Shown here piece after piece: positions 34,389-45,460 of a stretch of 64,000 nt of DNA (its first letter is position 1; each line of letters begins with the position of its first letter). The notes beneath the pieces were generated by a model. That model did not search any database and was not told where the DNA came from. It saw nothing but the letters and a program-made list of their open reading frames with translations. The position numbers and the translations under genes are program-made. Source of the stretch: Xenopus tropicalis (taxonomy: Eukaryota > Chordata > Amphibia > Anura > Pipidae); assembly GCF_000004195.4 (NCBI RefSeq), contig NC_030680.2, positions 141,553,545 through 141,617,544 of the forward strand. Reading direction: 5' to 3'.

Positions 34389-35200
34389 GAGTTAGAGACT
34401 TGGCATTGTTTGTTCATCTTCTCACTGGGATGTACCTCAGACCTAACAACTTGCCTGTACGTATTTAGACCCTGCTCAGAGAAGTGTGAATAAGCCCTTT
34501 AGTTGGAAGGTATCTTGCCTTTGTAGGAACAGCTGGGGGAGCAGGAAGGTGGTCGCACCTCACTTCCATTTTTTCTAGTGTTCCTCGCTTCGTGCTTTAT
34601 ATTTAGAAACCTGAGAGATCCTTAACAGCTTCACTAAGTGTCAGACTTCTCACCGCACATCAGAACCCTGATATTTCCCATACAATCTCACATCAATCAT
34701 CACATTCCTTTCTTCTAATTAAACATCAGCCAGAGCAACAAGCACCTAAAAGGCAGACAAGTCATTGTGTTTCTTGGGTTTTTTTTTTTTTTTGCAAAGA
34801 TGCAGATTTTACAAAAAAAATCAATCCGAGAGCTCGGAATTAGTCAGGAAAAAAAAGAAACAATTGTATTTTTTGGAAGATCAAACCCGACTCCGGGGCC
34901 CCCGACCTACAGGTTGCCTTGTTATGCAGGCCTGTCAGCTCGGAACATTTCCACGGCGTCTGATCCTTTGGATAAAACAAGGGAAAATCTTTGTGCCGGG
35001 GCTAAGGCAGCTGTGGAATAATCGCACTAATTAGCTGCTCAAGGCAAGTCATTGACTGTGATACTCGCACAAAAAACTCCCAATTAGCCAACGAGAAAAA
35101 GGCGAATTCCTAAATGGCCCAGGTAGGCTGTACCAAAGCACTTACTGAGCTGTTATATAAATCCACAAAAATAATTCTAGATTGTAGGTTGACGGAAAAA
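34389..35200. other. Low-copy block in the 1H-1B intron, candidate enhancer
   Basis: From about 34,800 to 35,100 the sequence is non-repetitive, with mixed composition and an ACTAATTAGCTGC homeodomain-like motif and an AATTAGTCAGG motif. Conservation is untested. The two overlapping plus-strand frames at 34,765-35,034 have no known match. Confidence 0.3.
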
Positions 35201-35217
35201 AAAAATATATATATATA

Positions 35218-36071
35218 CAGGTATGGAAACTGTTATCCTGAATGCTCAGGACCTGGGGTTTTCTGGATAAGGGATCTTTTCGAAATTTGGATCTCCATAA
35301 CTTAAGTCTACTAAACTGTAATTTAAAGATGAAATAAACCCAATAGAGTTGTTTTGCCCCAAATAAGGGGTAATTATATCTTAGTTGGGATCAAGTACAG
35401 GTACTGTTTTATTATTACAGAGAAAAGGGAATCATTTAACCATGAAATAAACCCAATAGGGCTGTTCTGCCCCCAATAAGGGGTAATTATATCTTAGTTG
35501 GGATCAAGTACAGGTACTGTTTTATTATTACAGAGAAAAGGGAATCATTTAACCATGAAATAAACCCAATAGGGCTGTTCTGCCCCCAATAAGGGGTAAT
35601 TATATCTTAGTTGGGATCAAGTACAGTCACTGTTTTATTATTACAGAGAAAAGGGAATCATTTAACCATTAAATAAACCCAATAGGGCTGTTCTGCCCCC
35701 AATAAGGGGTAATTATATCTTAGTTGGGATCAAGTACAGGTACTGTTTTATTATTACAGAGAAAAGGGAATCATTTAACCATTAAATAAACCCAATAGGG
35801 CTGTTCTGCCCCCAATAAGGGGTAATTATATCTTAGTTGGGATCAAGTACAGGTACTGTTTTATTATTACAGAGAAAAGGGAATCATTTAACCATTAAAT
35901 AAATCCAATAGGGCTGTTCTGCCCCCAATAAGGGATAATTATATCTTAGTTGGGATCAAGTACAGGTACTGTTTTATTATTACAGAGAAAAGGGAATCAT
36001 TTAACCATTAAATAAATCCAATAGGGCTGTTCTGCCCCCAGTAAGGGGTAATTATATCTTAGTTGGGATCA
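35218..36071 (+). repeat. 112-113 bp satellite, array C (+), right end lost
   Basis: The left MITE terminus is present (CAGGTATGGAAACTG, TCTGGATAAGGGATC). Seven or so units follow, ending abruptly at GTTGGGATCAA, where the tail of a different MITE (to TTTGCTCATCACTACCC near 36,147) is joined. Units are nearly identical to those of arrays A, D and E. Confidence 0.9.
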
Positions 36072-36499
36072 ACTTTTTTGTTTTCCTTCTTGCAGCAGGA
36101 TTTCACCGTGAATCCTTGGCTGGCAAAAAAATTTGCTCATCACTACCCATGCTTCCTTTGCAATCTGAATCTTTATCCATTTGGCCAAACCTAATGCAAG
36201 AATGCATTGTACTTAGGTCTTTCCCCACCCAAGTTATTCATTTATTGTTCTTCTACTAATCATCATCCCTTTCTCCCTTGTCAATAAACACTAAGTACAT
36301 AATATCATACTGGCCCATCTGGATACCAAGAAATCTCCCAATGGTCCCAGGTGTTGGTAGACCTTCATGCTGACCCAACCATTAAGTCTTGCATGACTAT
36401 CCCATGGCAACTCTCCATTTCTAAATGAGAACAAAGAGGGGAAATGTAGGGAAGGACAGATGATAATATATTAAGAGAAGACACTAGGAAATAAAGTTT
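36072..36499. other. MITE tail plus intronic spacer
   Basis: 36,080-36,147 is the end of a TAGTGATGAG-type MITE. The remainder shows nothing recognised. Confidence 0.5.
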
Positions 36500-36740
36500 A
36501 GAGCAGTGATCCCCAACCAGTAACATGTTGCTCCCAGTGGTCTCAAAGCAGGGGCTTATTTTTGAATTTCTGGTTAGGAGGCAAGATTGCATAAAAACCC
36601 AGTGTAATTGCCAAACAGAGCCTTCTGTAGGCTTCCAGTCCACATAGGGGCCACCAGGAACCTGTTTCGTGCTTGTGTTGCTCCCCAACTCTTTTTCCAT
36701 TTGTATGTGGCTCAGGGGTATAAAAGGTTGGGGATCCCTG
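36500..36740 (+). mobile_element. Dispersed repeat N, copy 5, internally deleted
   Basis: GTGATCCCCAACCAGTAACA and GGTTGGGGATCCCTGG are the ends. Relative to copies 2 and 3 it has lost part of the first third and of the CATAGGGGCC region. Confidence 0.8.
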
Positions 36741-37803
36741 GTCTACAGAGTGGTCTGTTAATGTAAGGTTTTCCGGTGGGCCCCTGGCACCCCAGTCCGA
36801 CACTGATATAATCCAGTTACACTGTTAATAAAAAGATGATGCTGAAAGATAAAAATTATAGATTTTCTCTTATATTATCTGCCTGACTACACCCACACAT
36901 ATGTAAAACACTGATGATAAGCATGTAGATTTCGATTTTCCAATGTGCCCTTTCTGCTCAATTTGTTACCCTAGGGAAACGAAACTCAAGCGCATAAAAA
37001 CACCCTATTTAACATCACAGGGCTGTGAATATCTTATAAACATCATAACATGGAACGAGGAATCGGAGATTAGAAAAGTAACTTGGCAGGACAAAAATCT
37101 AATGCAGTGTTTAATGTGCCCTTTAATGTGGAAATGTCCCTGTCTTTCATGGTCAGTCACAGACAAATCCTTTATATTAAGCAAATGCCAGGCAATGCTG
37201 GAACCCTTTGATACATTCCCTTTTCAGCGTTTACCCGGAGGCCCAATATCCTACCATAAAGAATCAGTTTCCACAATCATGGAATAACATTATGCCTTCA
37301 GAAGAGACATCAATTATATAGTGTGATACCATAGCTCCCATACCCTCAAGAGCAGCCGCTTTTGAAGACGGTCGTTCCACTCCGTGCAGTCCAATGATGG
37401 ATCATGCAATCCATTATCAAATGAGCAATGGTAAAGAATATCAACCCTACGGCATTAAATGAGGGAACGAGGGCCGCGCACAAACAGAGCTTTCCCAGTT
37501 CTCTGTAGGGCTCAGCCCCTTATAAAGCACTAAGCTGACTCAAGGCAAGGCTGGGATCCTCATATATTCCTTTCTAATCATCTAAAAACTCTTTAACCAA
37601 TTTATCATTGAATAATATAGAATGTATTCATGACTATAAAAATAGTTATATGAGCTATGACGCTTCTCACCTCGCCCAATTTATACCCACAACTCCTCCC
37701 ACTATGGTACCTGTTAATGGAAGCTAGCTTGAAAGTTGGCCTGGACCATCTAGGGTTACTTTAAACAGAATGTGAAAGAGGTTCTGCAGCAAGTAAAAGC
37801 CTT
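36741..37803. other. Intron, mostly low copy
   Basis: 36,765-36,803 (GGTGGGCCCCTGGC to CCCCAGTCCGACACTG) is an S-family end. The rest, particularly 36,900-37,560, shows no repeat structure and could hold conserved non-coding DNA. I recognise no exon. Confidence 0.35.
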
Positions 37804-38139
37804 TAGGTCCCCATACACGGAAAGATTTGCTCACTTGGCGAGGTCGCCAAGCGAGCGGAACTTCACCCAATATCCCCACCTTCGGGGAACGTGCAGGCTA
37901 ATTCGATCGTGGACCTGGGGCCAAATGATCGAATTATAATGGTGGCAATCGGGCAGTCGGTTCGGGGACCCGTTCCGACTGAATCTTTTAACCTGCCCGA
38001 TCGATATCTGGCCAATTTCAGGCCAGATATTGGTCGGGTATGGCCATCGTTTCTGCCCCTAAATGGGCTGATAAGCTGCCGAATCGGTCCAAGGGACTGA
38101 TATCGGCAGCTACAATCGGCCCGTGTATGAGGACCTTTA
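37804..38139. mobile_element. Foldback MITE, GGCCATACACG family copy 2
   Basis: TAGGTCCCCATACACGG and CCGTGTATGAGGACCTTTA are inverted ends. The interior includes CTTGGCGAGGTCGCCAAGCG and CTGCCCGATCGATATCTGG, as at 7,731-8,105. Confidence 0.85.
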
Positions 38140-38579
38140 CTTGAACCAACCCTCTGTCAACAAGTGGCTTCCCATGGTGGTGGCCAGTATGAAAGGGTAA
38201 TGGCACCCGTGTCACTTAGGCTTCCCCTGTTAGAGGGAGTTCTATACAAAGCCTTGTCTGTTTTATAACACAGACCTCATAGAATCATCAATCAACCTAG
38301 AAAGCTCTTGAAAACATGAACCACAAACACAAATGTTCTTTTATATGGAGACAGTACTCTCAACTTTAGTTTTGTCTACGGCCTCACTTTCACCCTTGAG
38401 GGACGACAATTTGCTTAAAACCAAATATGAGGCACATGCAAAAGGACTATTCCTAATGTCCGTGAAACATTGTCTGCAGTCAGCCCTGAGATCTTACAGG
38501 CAAGGCCTCCTTATTTGCTGGGTGGTGGAACAGAACATAAATGATCATCTCAGATACAATAACCTAAGGCCATTGTGAT
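38140..38579. other. Intronic spacer
   Basis: No feature recognised. The 81-aa plus-strand frame at 38,333-38,578 has no known match. Confidence 0.35.
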
Positions 38580-38599
38580 TGGATTAGTAGAAGAGTACA

Positions 38600-38745
38600 T
38601 ATGCTGAGGAGTTCCCATACCAGTTGAACTGAAGAAGCTGCTCAGAGTAGTGAAACGTCTTCAATGATAACTTAACAAGTCCAGTTGCTTTAGATTTATT
38701 TATACTAGATATACCATGACCTGGATGAATGAAAATCTTCATAGT
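38600..38745 (+). mobile_element. Retroelement 3' tail fragment
   Basis: AGTGAAACGTCTTCAATGAT, ACAAGTCCAGTTGCTTTAGA and GACCTGGATGAATGAAAATC form an ordered set that I recall from the 3' ends of fish and amphibian retroelements. I cannot name the clade with certainty; Penelope-like or a LINE are options. No coding part remains. Confidence 0.5.
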
Positions 38746-38758
38746 CAATAACCTAAGG

Positions 38759-38949
38759 CAGTGCTGTCCAACCTATTACTGTACATATAGCGGGTCAGTT
38801 ATATGTCATACAGCATGTTGGAAGAACGCCTTCAATTAAAATGATGATGTCATATAGCAAAGTCTATGGAGCCTCAGAGTAGACTGAGGGCCATAAAAAT
38901 CCTTTGGAGGGTCACATCCGGCCCACAAGCCTCCTGTTGGACAGTCCTG
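38759..38949. mobile_element. hAT-type MITE with perfect 8-bp TSD
   Basis: The ends CAGTGCTGTCCAAC and GTTGGACAGTCCTG are inverted. ACCTAAGG is duplicated exactly at 38,751-38,758 and 38,950-38,957. The 191-bp insert is non-coding. Confidence 0.93.
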
Positions 38950-38957
38950 ACCTAAGG

Positions 38958-39384
38958 AAAGGTCTTAGATAAGTGGTTCCTAAACTGGTCTTACACCCCT
39001 TGAGAGCATTGGCTTAGGGGTAGCTCCAGTCTGAAGGAAATTGAGGTAGAATTGTAAGAATGGGCATTTATTCTTTAAGATATTTCAGTAGGCCCAACTT
39101 GAAGGTTATTTATGATGATATTTGGGACGCACCTTTATTTGCTGTTATAGATATTCTTGAAACTGTGGATGCATGTCTGATAGCCCAATGCTTCTCTATA
39201 TCTGCAACCTTGTTGTGCGATAAGGGAGGTCCAGACCATGTAATGGACCAAGAAAGGGGTCTTAAACAATAACCCACTGGTTAAAAGGGATATGATAGTC
39301 TTATCTTCAGTGTTTACTCAGGTAATGCTCTAGGCATCTGGAAGACATCGGCAGTGGGTGGTTCACAAATAAGCCAATGTAGAT
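38958..39384. other. Intronic spacer
   Basis: No recognised element. A 70-aa plus-strand frame here has no known match. Confidence 0.35.
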
Positions 39385-39605
39385 GAGCCCTTAAGCTGCC
39401 CAGACACAGAAAGATCCACTCAGCCCGACCAATCGGATCACATTCACTGGATGCAGGTCAGGGGGATGAGGACCACATCAACACACCAATGGGATTTGAA
39501 AAACTGCCCAATCTACAGCTATCCGTTTTTTGGCCAGATATTGGTCTGGTAGGGCCTCACAATTGGGCCAATAAAGCTGTGGACTCAAACAGTTGGTCAG
39601 TAGAA
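39385..39605. mobile_element. Decayed GGCCATACACG-family MITE
   Basis: CCCAGACACAGAAAGATCCA, AATCTACAGCTATCCG and TGGCCAGATATTGGTC parallel the interior of the elements at 7,731 and 37,804. The termini are eroded. Confidence 0.5.
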
Positions 39606-40840
39606 TTCAAACTACAAACAACAGATGTTCCAAACCTACATTATAATCCCATGTGAAAATGATTATACCCAGTTACCTCCTGAATTTTATCCATACATGG
39701 CATGTTAATGATGATACACAGACTGATGAGCACATTGGAACTGCTAAGATAATCCGTCCCTATAGAAAGGTAACTTGTCATAGATTATTTTTATAATTCT
39801 TGGAAAGGGGCAAGTGCTGGTCGCCATGGAAAGCACGGATGGGCACAAGGGCATTAGAACATTATGTGCTCATTTGAAATTTATAGCCCCTGTAAAGCGG
39901 CTTAAGTTCATACCGGTCAGTCCTCACCCAAAGCTATATCCAATCCCGGGGCTGTGGAGCTAATAGGTAAGTGGCTTCAAATAAAAAGTTTATATATAAA
40001 TATACGCCCTGATCCTGTGACCTATGGCAACTAGGACTTGATTAGGTTAAGTCTTAGTGGTTGATTATGTAGCACTTTGCTGGGATTAGTAGGGGCTTGG
40101 GGTGCAGATTGGCTTTGTCAAGTAGGAAGCAGTCATAGGTCCTATGTGGAATTCAAAGTAAGCCCTGGCATTTTAACTATTCAGAGGCCCAATCAGCCCA
40201 CTAAATAGTGGTATCTTACAGCAGCCCCTTCATCATATGGCTGCCCCATAGGCTACTCATGGGCCTACTATCACACATACTCAGTGGCATAACTATAGAG
40301 AAAGCAGACCCTGAGGTTGCTGGGGGGCCCTGCTTCTTTTATAGTCATAAAAATCCCCCTCTCCAGCCGTTTTTACCTATACTGGTGAAAGCAAGGGGTG
40401 TGGAGGGAGGGGGGAGTAGGAAATGTTGTGCTTGTTGGGCCCATAGTTGTTGCCCCAATACACACACCCCTTTGTACCCAGTCTACACACCAAAGCTCCC
40501 CTTACCCACACCTTTACTGCCAGAAATAAGATTAAATAAAACGCACAAGAGACACAGTATAACCCAAACCAAAGGTAACAACAGGACATTTCCAAGAGCC
40601 TCTGTGCAACATTCCTGAACTTAATCATTGATTGTGGGATGTAGTGACATTTTATTTAGCAATCCCACTGGCTGGCACGGCATGAAGTGGAAAGAACTCT
40701 TGGCACCGTGGTGAGCATTTTTCTGCCAAGAACACAGCCTTACACCCTCTTATTTCATTGTGTCATTTTGGCTAAAGGGGAATCATCCAGAGGGCACTAA
40801 CCACTCATATGACAAGGGGAAATCAGTAGATTTGTAGTAC
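39606..40840. other. Intron with one dispersed-repeat fragment
   Basis: 40,280-40,450 (AGTGGCATAACTATAGAGAA through GCTTGTTGGGCCCATAG) resembles a common frog interspersed repeat. The 136-aa frame at 40,208-40,618 runs through it and has no known match. The rest is unrecognised. Confidence 0.4.
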
Positions 40841-40841
40841 A

Positions 40842-42104
40842 GGTATCGGACCCCTTATCCAGAAACCCATTATCCAGAAAGTTCAGAATTACAGAAAGGC
40901 CGTCTCCCATAGACTCCATTTTAATCAAATAATTCACAGAATAGGCAGAACAATCCTATTGGGTTTATTTCATGTTTAAATGATTCCCTTTTCTCTGTAA
41001 TAATAAAACAGTACCTGTACTTGATCCCAACTAAGATATAATTACCCCTTATTGGGGGCAGAACAGCCCTATTGGGTTTATTTAATGGTTAAATGATTCC
41101 CTTTTCTCTGTAATAATAAAACAGTACCTGTACTTGATCCCAACTAAGATATAATTACCCCTTATTGGGGGCAGAACAGCCCTATTGGGTTTATTTAATG
41201 GTTAAATGATTCCCTTTTCTCTGTAATAATAAAACAGTACCTGTACTTGATCCCAACTAAGATATAATTACCCCTTATTGGGGGCAGAACAGCCCTATTG
41301 GGTTTATTTCATGGTTAAATGATTCCCTTTTCTCTGTAATAATAAAACAGTACCTGTACTTGATCCCAACTAAGATATAATTACCCCTTATTGGGGGCAG
41401 AACAGCCCTATTGGGTTTATTTCATGGTTAAATGATTCCCTTTTCTCTGTAATAATAAAACAGTACCTGTACTTGATCCCAACTAAGATATAATTACCCC
41501 TTATTGGGGGCAGAACAGCCCTATTGGGTTTATTTAATGGTTAAATGATTCCCTTTTCTCTGTAATAATAAAACAGTACCTGTACTTGATCCCAACTAAG
41601 ATATAATTACCCCTTATTGGGGGCAGAACAGCCCTATTGGGTTTATTTAATGGTTAAATGATTCCCTTTTCTCTGTAATAATAAAACAGTACCTGTACTT
41701 GATCCCAACTAAGATATAATTACCCCTTATTGGGGGCAGAACAGTCCTATTGGGTTTATTTAATGGTTAAATGATTCCCTTTTCTCTGTAATAATAAAAC
41801 AGTACCTGTACTTGATCCCAACTAAGATATAATTACCCCTTATTGGGGGCAGAACAGCCCTATTGGGTTTATTTAATGGTTAAATGATTCCCTTTTCTCT
41901 GTAATAATAAAACAGTACCTGTACTTGATCCCAACTAAGATATAATTACCCCTTATTGGGGGCAGAACAATCCTATTGGGTTTAATTACTGTTTAAATAA
42001 TTTTATTAGCAGACTTAAGGTAGGAGATCTGAATTACGGCAAGACCCCTTATCTGGAAAACCCCAGGTCCCAAGCATTCTGGATAACGTGTCCCGTACCT
42101 GTAC
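40842..42104 (-). repeat. 112-113 bp satellite, array D (-), both ends intact
   Basis: The left terminus is CAGGTATCGGACCCCTTATC and the right terminus is GGTCCCAAGCATTCTGG to CCCGTACCTG. About nine or ten reverse-oriented units lie between, with the core TGATCCCAACTAAGATATAA. This is a complete MITE-borne array in mitf-sense orientation. Confidence 0.92.
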
Positions 42105-42640
42105 ATGACTGCTAATAGGTCTCCCCCCAAACAATGACCCCTATTACTAATTCAATATTAGATTGTAAGCTCTTGAGCTCAGTGGCTTACAGTACCTGAC
42201 ACATACAGTACTGCATACGGTTAGTAGTGCTACAAGAAACAAAGCTATGAGTCTAATTCCTACTTCTGCTACATTGTTTCAAGAGATAAAGTGCAGATCT
42301 GTTTGCAGTTTCCCTTTAGGCCCCTGGCAAGCTACGGTGTTGCGGTTGGTCTGAGTTCAGTTTTCTGGAAAGCAAAGCGGTAGGGTTAGGACAGTGGAAG
42401 GCAGCCAGTCCTCGGTAAGCGTGTCATTTCCCAGAAGTCCTTCATGGCTGCTCCTAGGAGGTCAAAGTAATAAAGATAAAGAATAAAGGCAAGCTATTGG
42501 GTGCCACACAGTGTGTATAGTGTATATAGTATATATCATGCACTACTGACACTACTACTATTTGCCAGATATTTCTATAGCGGCGGTGGCACTCGTCCTG
42601 GGAACAACTGCCATTAATAAAATTGATGCACTGTACTGCA
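42105..42640. other. Intronic spacer
   Basis: ATTAGATTGTAAGCTCTTGAG at about 42,160 is a fragment of the Q-type repeat. TTCTGCTACATTGTTTCAAG near 42,265 belongs to the family at 17,250. The rest is unrecognised. Confidence 0.4.
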
Positions 42641-43444
42641 TCTGTACAGGCTATGAGCAAACTTAGGGGGCTGTTCCTGCTGAATTGTGCTTAGTACAGG
42701 GGAATCCCTATGTGCCATAGTTTTATGGGATCTCTCTGTACAGGCTATGAGCAAACTTAGGGGGCTGTTCCTGCTGAATTGTGCTTAGTACAGGGGAATC
42801 CCTATGTGCCATAGTTTTATAGTATCTCTCTGTACAGGCTATGAGCAAACTGAGGGGGCTGTTCCTGCTGAATTGTGCTTAGTACAGGGGAATCCCTATG
42901 TGCCATAGTTTTATGGGATCTCTCTGTACAGGCTATGAGCAAACTTAGGGGGCTGTTCCTGCTGAATTGTGCTTAGTACAGGGGAATCCCTATGTGCCAT
43001 AGTTTTATGGTATCTCTCTGTACAGGCTATGAGCAAACTGAGGGGGCTGTTCCTGCTGAATTGTGCTTAGTACAGGGGAATCCCTATGTGCCATAGTTTT
43101 ATGGTATCTCTCTGTACAGGCTATGAGCAAACTTAGGGGGCTGTTCCTGCTGAATTGTGCTTAGTACAGGGGAATCCCTATGTGCCATAGTTTTATGGTA
43201 TCTCTCTGTACAGGCTATGAGCAAACTTAGGGGGCTGTTCCTGCTGAATTGTGCTTAGTACAGGGGAATCCCTATGTGCCATAGTTTTATGGGATCTCTC
43301 TGTACAGGCTATGGGCAAACATAGGGGGCTGTTCCTGCTGAATTGTGCTTAGTACAGGGGAATCCCTATGCTGCCATAGTTTTATGGTATCTCTCTGTAC
43401 AGGCTATGAGCAAACTTAGGGGGCTGTTCCTGCTGAATTGTGCA
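42641..43444 (+). repeat. 94-bp minisatellite, about 8.5 units
   Basis: TCTCTCTGTACAGGCTATGA recurs every 94 bp (42,731, 42,825 and on). The unit includes CTGTTCCTGCTGAATTGTGC and GGGGAATCCCTATGTGCC. Units differ by only a few substitutions (CTTAGG/CTGAGG, ATGGGA/ATGGTA/ATAGTA), so the array is recent or homogenised. Confidence 0.97.
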
Positions 43445-44112
43445 GTCGTGCCTGTGGAAATTTGTCAGTACCTGTATATGACTGATTGTATTTTCAACCA
43501 TGTCAGATGACATATCCTGGGTTGTTAAGCTTTGCCCCCTAGCTGACATTTCATACTGTGGATTATAACACAATAGGAGACCTATGGGAGATGATGAAGT
43601 CGTCTTTGGACAACCAGCCTCTGAGGCTGAACCAGCAGGGGTGGCCGCGGGCATAATTATGCCCAGGACTGAATAAAGCAATTGCTCTGCCATATCGTGG
43701 TTTCCTGTACCGGGGGAAACTGCTGAGCGTGTATCTCTCATATCAGGACCACCCCATAGACTGCAAGAAATTCTAAAGTCCTTGGATTTTCCGCATAACT
43801 TAGCCCAAAACATCGGCAAGACACAGGCGACTGCTCCTGCATGAAAGGGTTTTATTTTCCCTTCTATCTTTGCAGCAGACAGGGGATTTTCCTGTGCTGA
43901 TTCCTTCCCCCCCCAGCAGATGGCAGGAGCGGTCGCCGCAGGCAGCGGGTTATGGTACAGACTGAAAGGTGACATGATTTCTTGCCCACAGGATCCTAAT
44001 TAGTCAAATTTCCCCATGTACCATCGGCTTTAGAGATTCGGACAGTTCTGCATCCCTGCTGCAGACTGAACTGATTTCTGTGCAGCCATGCAGCATTCAT
44101 CCAAATGAATTA
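43445..44112. other. Low-copy block with long minus-strand open frame
   Basis: A minus-strand frame of 197 codons (43,975-43,382) covers this block and ends inside the 94-bp repeat. I recognise no domain or homologue and it has no evident splice context. A long chance frame in GC-moderate DNA is the simplest reading. Confidence 0.3.
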
Positions 44113-44669
44113 CAGGTATAGGACCCATTATCCAGAATGCTCGGGACCAAGGGTATTCCGGATAAGGGGTCTTTCCCTAATTTGGATCTCCATACCTTAA
44201 GTCTATTAAAAAATCAATAATACATTAATTAAACCCAATAGGGCTGTTCTGCCCCCAATAAGGGGTAATTATATCTTAGTTGGGATCAAGTACAGGTACT
44301 GTTTTATTATTACAGAGAAAAGGGAATCATTTAACCATTAAATAAACCCAATAGGGCTGTTCTGCCCCCAATAAGGGGTAATTATATCTTAGTTGGGATC
44401 AAGTACAGGTACTGTTTTATTATTACAGAGAAAAGGGAATCATTTAACCATTAAATAAACCCAATAGGGCTGTTCTGCCCCAATAAGGGGTAATTATATC
44501 TTAGTTGGAATCAATTACAAGGTTCTGTTTTATTTCTACATAGAAAAAGGAAATCAGTTTTAAAATTCTGAATTATTTGATTAAAATGGAGTCTATGGGA
44601 GACGGGCATTCCGTAATTCGGAGCTTTCTGGATAACGGGTTTCCGGATAAGGGGTCCAATACCTGTACT
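44113..44669 (+). repeat. 112-113 bp satellite, array E (+), short
   Basis: The termini CAGGTATAGGACCCATTATC and GGATAAGGGGTCCAATACCTG are present. Only about three units lie between, with the last one diverged (AATTACAAGGTTCTGTTTTA). It shows the low-copy state of the same MITE. Confidence 0.9.
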
Positions 44670-44679
44670 AACTAGCCAT

Positions 44680-44762
44680 GTAGTATATGTATGTATGTAT
44701 GAATGTATATCTTTATTTATAAAGCTACTTATGTACACAGCGCTGTACAGTAGATATGAATT
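44680..44762 (+). mobile_element. Repeat Q fragment with ATGT microsatellite
   Basis: GTATGTATGTATGAATG is followed by TTTATTTATAAAGCTAC and CACAGCGCTGTACAGTAG. Confidence 0.65.
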
Positions 44763-44768
44763 CAATCA

Positions 44769-44890
44769 GGGTTGGACTGGGCCAGTGGGACACCGGGCAA
44801 ATAAACAGTGGGCCCCTCCGACCCAGAGCCGATCCCAAGTCCTGGCCAACCTGCCCAATCAACAAACCAACCCATGTCTGGGACTGCCCA
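44769..44890. mobile_element. hAT-type MITE S, 5' fragment
   Basis: CAGGGTTGGACTGGGCCAGT is the S terminus. The right terminus is not found. Confidence 0.65.
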
Positions 44891-44924
44891 TCCAGTCATA
44901 AGGGGTTACAAGACCTCTTAGGCT

Positions 44925-45460
44925 TCGTGATCACTCATTATAATTCTAAGCAACTTTTCAATTAGTCTTCATTATTTATTATTTATAGTTTTTGAATTAT
45001 TTGTCTTCTTCTTCTGGCTCTTTCCAGCTTTCAAATGGGGGTCACCGACCCCGGCAGCCAAAAAAGTATTGCTCTGTGAGGCTCCACTTTTTATACCTTA
45101 TTTTTCAACTTGGACCCTCTCCTGTTCATATATCAGTCACCAGGGTTGGACTGGGAAAAAACCCAGTGGGCCCCGACTCCAGACCCGACCCTTGCCAGCG
45201 CTCCCCTGGCCGACCAATAGCAAGGCTCTGCGGGGGCCCCTGCAGGGGGTAAGGGAAGCTCTGCGGGGGGCCCTGTGGGGGGTTACGGGGTGCCTGGGAC
45301 ACCTGCAGGGCCCCTGGGGCGGTAGCCCCGCTGGGCCCTGCACCCCCCAGTCCGACCCTGTCAGTCACTCATTCAAACCACTCCCTGGTTGCTAAGGTAA
45401 GCTGGTTCCTAGCAACCAGCTTGCTGAAATTCCAAACTGGAGAGCTGGAAAGCAAACATA
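44925..45460. mobile_element. Repeat R split by an S insertion
   Basis: The left half has TTCTAAGCAACTTTTCAATT and CAGCTTTCAAATGGGGGTCA; the right half has CATTCAAACCACTCCCTGGT and AAACTGGAGAGCTGG. The S element at 45,141-45,360 separates them. Confidence 0.8.
45141..45360. mobile_element. hAT-type MITE S, 220 bp, perfect 8-bp TSD
   Basis: The ends CAGGGTTGGACTGGG and CCCCAGTCCGACCCTG are inverted. TCAGTCAC is duplicated exactly at 45,133-45,140 and 45,361-45,368, inside repeat R. The overlapping open frames on both strands are by chance. Confidence 0.95.

Noticed and set aside
43382..43975. 197-codon minus-strand frame, the longest non-satellite frame
   Set aside because: It shows no recognisable domain, runs into the 94-bp satellite at its end and lacks splice context. 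Low conservation of frame is expected but untested.
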